Assembly (NCBI GenBank): GCA_914767715.1
Contig: OU612069.1
Location: forward strand, 6,138,001 to 6,202,000
Direction: 5' to 3'
Source: Membranipora membranacea
Taxonomy: Eukaryota; Bryozoa; Gymnolaemata; Cheilostomatida; Membraniporidae
DNA length: 64,000 bases
This document shows, in pieces, positions 57,275 through 64,000 of this stretch. The translations under genes were made by a program, and so were the position numbers. Below the pieces are notes generated by a model that saw nothing but the letters and a program-made list of their open reading frames with translations, did no database searches and was not told the DNA's origin. Within the stretch, counting starts at the first letter, position 1. The number at the start of each line of letters is the position of its first letter.

Positions 57275-60200
57275 TTATTCTTTTTTTCAGTTATCGCTTT
57301 TGTTGTGACAGCTCATGCCAGCCCAACTAATTGTTGATTGTTTTATTCATTTGATAATTTTCTAATCAAGTTTTACCTAAAGACCCAGTTAATTTATTAA
57401 TTTGTAAGGCCCCGTTGGAGGGGAGGGGGCGGGGGCCTACAGTGCCTCGGTCAAACCATAAAAGCTTTATCTCTTTAACCCAAGAGGGTATGTGGTGATC
57501 CACTGCGCTGCACAGGATAGTGAATGATGACTGGATCACATATGAAAGCTGAAAATCCCTCCTGATTAGGAAGCCCTAACCTGAGCAACCCTGATTATCA
57601 CCATAAACATCATTTTAAATGATTTAGAGTTAGATATGTTTATAATCTTAGCAATCTTAGAAGTTGGGCCCATATTCTCTTAAAAATTAGCAATTGATAG
57701 ATCATTGAACTTAGAAAGTTCTAAGTTGAGTTCCTTGTTGGAAAGGATGTCAAATAACTCTATTTCAGTAAAAAAGGTTTTCGTACATGGTAGCAATCGG
57801 CTACATTTTAGTAATTGCTACAGGATAATACACCCTAGGCATCGTACTTTTGAACTCAATATAACTTTATGGTATTGGAAATCTCAGATTATCTTAATCT
57901 TTACCAGAAAGTGATGATGTAATGGAGTCATTTGCACAATAATCATGTTATTGATGTTCCTAAACTGATTTGGCAGATCAAGCAATATTCATCAGGCTGG
58001 TCTACGTTGCCAAACAGAGCAGCACCAACCTTTCTTGCACTAATTAACAACAGTCCAAGGCTGTGAATATCATCCAAAAACTCTATTGATGTGATCACTG
58101 CTGGCCTGATTCATACCTGGGGTGTATTGCTATGTAGGTGAATTGAGATTTTCAATCAAAAAATATTTCTTGCCAACGTAATTGTGATAATTATAATTAC
58201 CAATAATTATAGATTCACTTAGGTTTTTTATAAACACAGGATTTTTAAGCGGTAGATGTGGAGCGAAAGTCATCACAAATATTTTCCTGAATTAATATCA
58301 AAAAATATATTATTGTGATAAAATTATGATTATTAATGTACTGTACAGCTATTGGTGAGAAACTGTGTCGTTTGCTTTTTTGAGCCTGCGTGACATGAAT
58401 AAGTACCATTTTTAACAGCATGGTAAGAGCGTTTGAATTTGTAAGAACAGAATTCCCAATTTGGCAATATGTGGGCGTAGACTTGTGATACAGATAGTAG
58501 TTTGAACTTGATCTGTGCTGCCCAAAATTACTCATTATTATTATGATTTATTATGATATTCATTGTTCTTTTGAGCCAATTGTTACATATTTAATGAAAT
58601 TACTTTCAGTTACATAGACTATGAGCCGGCCTGCCAGCATGTCCGACAATCAACAAAACTAATCAGGTGGTAACGACTGTGACAGTAATTAATTTCCCTT
58701 TTTGCTTGTGGTATATACTTTCGAGAAATAAACTGCTTTAGTTCTACAAATTAAGAAAGTATAGCCTCACATCTGACTGTGCATCGATACAATGGTAAAT
58801 TGTTGATTTTTATTTTTGAACACCCACCAGAGGTGTGCGGCTGATGGGATTCCAAACTGTCCACCTGTTTCAATGTGTCTTTTGCCCATCTGTCGGACAC
58901 ATTTGATGGGACAAGCTGTACTGAAAAAGCATAAGCAGATGGAAAATTTGTTTCAATGGACAGACAGTTTTAGCTGGACGGTTAGTCCAAATTGAATGGC
59001 CAATTTTTTCAGCTCAATGACCTCCTCCCACTTGCTCTAAATGGAATTGCATTGGCGGCAAAGCCTTTTTTGACTGATCAATTTAAAGAGCCACCTGGGA
59101 AAGAGGTATGTGTTGGGTATACCATGGATTTGACTGGTTCATGCCACAAAGTTAAAATTAAAAAACCATTCAATTCATCCTTATATTAACTAATATGGCA
59201 CTTATATGTACTTCTTGTGACACGCCTATTAAGAAAATAATAGGGGAATGAGTGACAAAACCACAGACTGATCAGTTTAAACATTCCTCCATCTCTAGCC
59301 CACATTTTGTGAAGCTCACATCTTTTTGCAATCATTGATTTAAGTTTCATATATTGCCAATACAACGTCAATCGAACCAAGTCACAATTTATTGAAGCAG
59401 TCTTTTAGAAACCAGTCTTTGATTTGGTCAAAACTAATTTCTTATAGTGACATAGACATATGAGAACAAACTACTGAAGCCTGTCTAGCAATCCTGTATA
59501 AGGAGAGCAAGTTGTGATACTGTTGAGATATTTGAATACTAGATGCATAAAAATGACAAAAAGAGAGGGTAATGTTAATTTTAAAATGTCCAGTTATGTC
59601 TTTTCTCTTTACATGAGAGCTCCAATTCAGTGTTGATCAATGAAACTCAATATATGACAAATTTTGGATTGTGTGCATGATAAATATTGCTAATATTGTT
59701 AAATTGTTAATATTGAATCGTAATATAATTGCATATGTATGGGCTTTCATTTTCCTTGCGCCTATTTGAAGCGATGATGCACTAACTAAAATTATTTGCA
59801 TTCAAAACCGGAGTTCCCTATTTTAAGTTTTCCTCAAAGGAAAGTTGGTGTAATGGGGTCAGACCAATGTTGTCCCGACCACTTTTAGCGTCGCTATAGG
59901 GAAGAGCATCTCGCTTACTCAAAGGTACAACTGTTGCAAGCATCTGACTCACATGTTTGTTCCAGATATTAATAGGTATTTCTAGTGATGCAAGTTACGT
60001 GACTTGGATGTGAAACTCAATTCATAATTGCTGACTAAAAATAAAGACTTAATATGTAAATATACATAATTAATCAAACTTGTTTTCTAGTGATGCATGT
60101 TATGTGATTCAATTCATCAATTCATAGTGACATTTCACTGCACCCATAAATAATGTGGAATATTGACTAGCCTTAGCTCCTGACTGGTATAATTGTGAAG

Positions 60201-60490
60201 CATTGATACTCGATGCATCAAAGACAGATGTTATGACAGTCTCCTATTTTGATTACGAGTTGATTTTCTCTAACTAATTTTTCAGGGCATGTTGTCCTCA
60301 AACATTCTGACAAATTTAAATATTTAGGAGTAATTATAAATAAAAATATGAGTTTTAAATCCCATGTCAATGAGATTAAACTAAACCAAACCCAGTCATA
60401 GCAAACTTTAAGATAAATCACCATACTTACAGGGCAGAAACTAATTGTACTAAAACTCTGATATACTACAGTTGCAAGCATCTGACTCAC

Positions 60491-60631
60491 CTGTCTGGAA
60501 GGCTGGTCAAGCCACAGCCACTCGCATCTATTATCTTCAATGATTGAATTTCCCCCAATCCTGCAGGTAATGTCTGTAGACCCCTATTCAGACTAACATC
60601 TAACGACTCCAGTCCTGGCAGTGTGCAGATG
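60491..60631 (-). CDS. LRR exon B, paralogue of LRR exon A
   Basis: A 141-nt exon, phase 2-2, with acceptor TTATCCACCACAG and donor AGACAG|GTGAGT. It encodes ICTLPGLESLDVSLNR, then LQTLPAGLGEIQSLKIID, ending LTSLPD. It matches LRR exon A at 35 of 47 residues. Flanking intron sequence is also homologous, so exon and introns were copied together. It could splice to exon A (36.6-kb intron) or directly to the ROC exon without changing frame. Confidence 0.72.
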
Positions 60632-61105
60632 CTGTGGTGGATAAATAGCAGAATGTTAAAATAGCATGCAATACTGCTTGTCAGTTGATGGAGCAAACAC
60701 AATTGAGCAATGCATTCTATTAATAGGAGAAAGTTTCAGATTGATCAATTAACCATGTAAGTTGTAACTATCAGATATAGATGTTAGATGATTAAATGTA
60801 TGTATTTTTAATCCCATGTCAAAGAGATCAAATGAATCCTAACTCAATCATAGCAAACATTGAGAGAAAACGTAAGTTTTTGAATGAAACCTTAGCTGCA
60901 GTCGTGTACACAAGGTAAATAAAGATTGAATATAACCTTATTGCTCTACTTAATATATCTAAAAAAGTCCAAAGAGTCGATTGCAGATGTTTAAACATCA
61001 TTAATCTAAATTATCTTAAATTTAGACAAGGAAAAAGCATATAAATTTCATCATCAAGCGGTACCATCATTTATACCTTTTAACCGTTTTCAAACTGACT
61101 TGAAT

Positions 61106-61230
61106 TGGTCACACTAGTGAACTTTGGTGCCAAATTATTTAATGACTTGCCTCTGACCATTAAGCTGTGCCCTGAGCTCAAATTTTTCAAGTTAGACATC
61201 CAAATCCACTTTTTTGTGCAGAATTATTAA
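61106..61230 (+). pseudogene. LINE ORF2 extreme C-terminal relic
   Basis: A frame reading LVTLVNFGAKLFNDLPLTIK and then LKFFKLDIQIHFFVQNY before TAA matches the usual end of LINE ORF2 (FG-x-K-x-x-N-x-LP ... F-K-x-x-x). Just upstream, another frame gives KFHHQAVPSFIPFN, the preceding piece. It is dead and frameshifted, and belongs to a different family from the 49.6-kb LINE. Confidence 0.6.
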
Positions 61231-61699
61231 ACTTTTCTACCTCATAATACTTGTATTTTTATTTTTCTTATTCTAAAAATTTCAACTGTAATCTCTATAT
61301 TTTTTACGTTTTGGTTTTCCTAGTAGTTCAAACACACTTTCATTTTTTATTCTTTTAAAAGAAATCATTGGTACCCAGGTTATGGACCATATTCCCTTGA
61401 CTTATTAATACTACCAGAATGAATATGGAATATATATAAGTGATTATGTGAGCATTGTTTTAATTAAGGTTGTATACTTGTTGATTCATATTACTTTTCA
61501 CAGGTTTCAAGATTATATATCACAAAGCTAGAAGATATCCCTAGATTGGTTCTCCCAAATGCCAATAATACTGATATATCTATGGCATAAAATAATTAAA
61601 TTAAAAACTCTGGAAATTGGTATTGCATATCTTTTCCAACACTCTGAATCATCAAAATCAAAAATATAGTCTGCTGTGGCTGGCCGGTGGCTTTATTTT

Positions 61700-64000
61700 T
61701 TTTTAGTGCCTGACAAAACACTAGGGTCAAGAAGTTTTGAAATATTACAACACAACGCAGTGGAATTGCTGTGTGTGCCCCTGAGCGATGTAAGATGGTT
61801 GAGATACAATGCTTGGATGCTGCTTGAATTTGCTACTCTGTGACAGGGATTTGCGAGATCTAGTTTCTATTATCAGTGCTAATAGTGTTGCTTGATGTGT
61901 AAATTTGCTGTAAGGTTATGATCTGGGCAAGATGCTGAAACTTGGTGGCCTGAAGTAAGAAGAGGCAAGCCCATAAGACTTGACTAGTTATCTTATAGGT
62001 ATCAACAAAATTTAGAGTGTATTGTGATCAGATTACCCCCCCTGTACTGAAGTGACTTAGGTAAAATAATGAATAAATCTGCCAGACCATGTTTTACAAT
62101 CCCAATATTTCTCTGTGATGTGGAGGTTTCTAAAATCACTGGTTCTTCTATCATACCTAGGTACTCTTTATATTCTGCTTTCACAATTAAACATGAGTTC
62201 CATTTTCATATTACTAATAAAAATCTAAGTCGGCATTCAATACTCATAATCTGATATTATTATAAGTGATGTCATGTTAGAAGACAAGACTACAAGTTCA
62301 CATCAAATCTTCAGTCTGATATTAATATTGTATCACTGTATTGTGCTGAGTGTGAGGCCTCTATACAATTCAATGCTTTTCATTGTTTCAACCTTTGGTA
62401 AACAAAAGAATCCTTTATATGCTGTACCTGATTCTTTTCAATAGAGGATAAATGTAGCATGTCTGCTTGAATCCAAAGTTTATATGAGGAAACTAAAAAT
62501 AAATTTTAAGAAGTGCTGCATTAAATGAAGGGAAAATATGATAGAGTGACCCTAAATGATTCATCTATTGCTAACGTCACAACGAGGTCACACAAAAAAT
62601 TTGACGCTTCTAGAATTTGTAGAAGTGCATTTTAATTGATTCATCTGGTTAATAAAAGATAATGTTTTGCCAACATTACATCATGTTTAATGAAATTCAT
62701 CATTTTTCGAATTCATTTCATTAATTGAATAGTGATTAAACCACCAAGTCTGGACAATAACTGTAAATCATTTTGTGATGGTTCCTGCATCAAAATAAAA
62801 AAATGTAGAGGGAGATAAAGAGGATACCATATAAGTCACTGAGAAGCAGAAATAAGATCAAGTAGTTGACAAGATGCTGCTGTTTGTAAAGTAATTTTGA
62901 AACTCGAAATCGAATCGATTTGATTGAGTTATTTATGGAAATGAAACTTGAATTGTTGACAGTAAGTAAATGATAATATAATTGCTTACTACACCTGCCA
63001 ACGACGTTGCGTTGCCCACAATGGAGTGCCTCACTTCAGCTATATGTAGTGTCCTGTCTAGGTTTATAATTAAGTCTATTGGTGCAATTGATTATGTTAT
63101 AAAAATTAATATAAATTTGTTATCATATTTCAATGAAGGCGAAATAATCTAGTATTTACACTAAAATATACAGCCTATATCTTCTTCATAAAAGTGGTCA
63201 CAGCTTTAGAGTGTCACGATACACAAAATAGTAATACTTTCTTCTAAACTTATCCGTGATAATTTATAATAATTTAGTTGGGGGACAAGAAGCCATGCTG
63301 CTAGATATTTTGTTATCACTCTCACATACAAATCTTCTGCATATAAGTGTAGGTGTACTCTTAATCTTTACTAGTAGGGGATGATCTAATTAAGTCATTT
63401 GCCGAACAATCAAGTAGGCCTGTTGTGATTTTCAATCTCGGAATATTTTTCCATAAAGTTAGTGTTATTATTATAATTACTTAACTATGGATTGAATTAC
63501 TTCTTTTTATCAGAATAATACGGAATCTTCAAGTGGGAGATGCGAGATGGAAGTCAACAAAAGTATTTTGATATAGAAAAACATATTATAGTGATATGGT
63601 ATGGAGTATTTTGAGCAATAGTAGGGCTTTCGGTTAGAAGATGTGTCTTTGCTAATTTAAGCCTGCATTACAAGACTAAAATCTATTTTTAGAGCACAAT
63701 TGGAGCAATTGAATTAGTAAGAAGATACTTCCTAATTTAGCGATATGTTGGTGTAGACTTGTGAAACAGATAGTGGTGTGAACTCGATCAGTGCTGCCAA
63801 AAAAATGAATTTCCTATGGTATTCATCGTATATATGTAGCATATTGGTACATATTGAATTTATTTATTTTCAATAACTTTGACTATGAGCCTGTCTGCTA
63901 ACATGTCTGACAAGCAACAAAACCAATAAGGTGGTAACAACAGTAATTATTTTATCTTTTTTTTTTGTAAATACTCTTGAGAGAGAAACTGCTTTAGTTC
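61700..64000. repeat. Alpha duplication copy 4 (runs off the window)
   Basis: Enters the alpha unit at the equivalent of 16.63 kb of copy 1 and continues to the window end. It includes the ~1.4-kb segment that copy 1 lacks. At 63.12 kb it has the LINE target region without insertion, though diverged (ATTTCAATGAAGG). No coding sequence. Confidence 0.75.

Larger units (their letters stand above)
55000..61080. repeat. Beta duplication copy 3, carrying LRR exon B
   Basis: Begins with a diverged version of the 21.9-22.9 kb part (55.06-56.2 kb). It then follows beta copies 1 and 2 from 56.22 kb to the LRR exon and just past it (homology with copy 1 ends near 60.71 and 23.93 kb). The offset to copy 1 around the LRR exon is about 36.78 kb. 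Confidence 0.75.

Noticed and set aside
1-64000. Bacterial operons, CRISPR arrays, rRNA or prophage
   Set aside because: Intron-split genes, LINEs and MITEs show a eukaryotic nuclear genome. No direct-repeat/spacer array or rRNA-like conserved block was seen.

Overview
The window is animal (metazoan) nuclear DNA. It is AT-rich, with short exons split by GT-AG introns, a true caspase (not a metacaspase), LRR-ROC-COR (ROCO) sequence, a non-LTR retrotransposon with AP-endonuclease and reverse transcriptase, and several non-autonomous DNA transposons. The species cannot be told from the sequence. An invertebrate is likely. Nothing bacterial, and no rRNA, CRISPR array or convincing functional tRNA, was seen.

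Layout. 1-1.3 kb: the last three exons of an unrecognised plus-strand gene. 1.3-6.9 kb: intergenic DNA with a hAT-type MITE carrying a perfect 8-bp target duplication, a weak tRNA-like (SINE-like) piece, a decayed Ty3/Gypsy gag-protease relic and a probable pogo-like MITE. 6990-11798, minus strand: nine exons, all phase-compatible, encoding about 1065 residues with the order LRR end, ROC GTPase, COR, cysteine-containing tail, linker, caspase p20, linker, caspase p10, stop. 11.8-64 kb: no other recognisable cellular exon except two 141-nt LRR exons on the same minus strand (23712-23852 and 60491-60631). Both are phase 2-2 and both can splice in frame to each other and to the ROC exon, so most of this DNA probably lies in giant introns of the same gene.

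The intronic DNA is a mosaic of large direct duplications, here called alpha (copies near 12.6-17.8, 33.6-43.9, 45.7-55.0 and 61.7-64.0 kb) and beta (near 17.9-23.9, 28.2-33.5 and 55.0-61.1 kb, plus fragments). The two LRR exons sit in two beta copies. Because several copies exist, insertions can be dated and delimited against empty paralogous sites. These are a 4.5-kb CR1/L2-like LINE at 49611-54101, a 3.5-kb inverted-repeat element with CACTG ends at 36041-39554, a piggyBac-like MITE at 42143-42640 and a 260-bp foldback at 32078-32337.

The most interesting object is the LRR-ROC-COR-caspase polypeptide. It joins a ligand-sensing scaffold, a GTPase and dimerisation switch, and a protease with all visible catalytic and S1-pocket residues. 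This is the layout expected of a single-chain innate-immune or cell-death sensor, with LRR modules apparently multiplied by segmental duplication of exon plus intron. The biological role is inference. The domains, splice sites and reading-frame continuity are read from the sequence.
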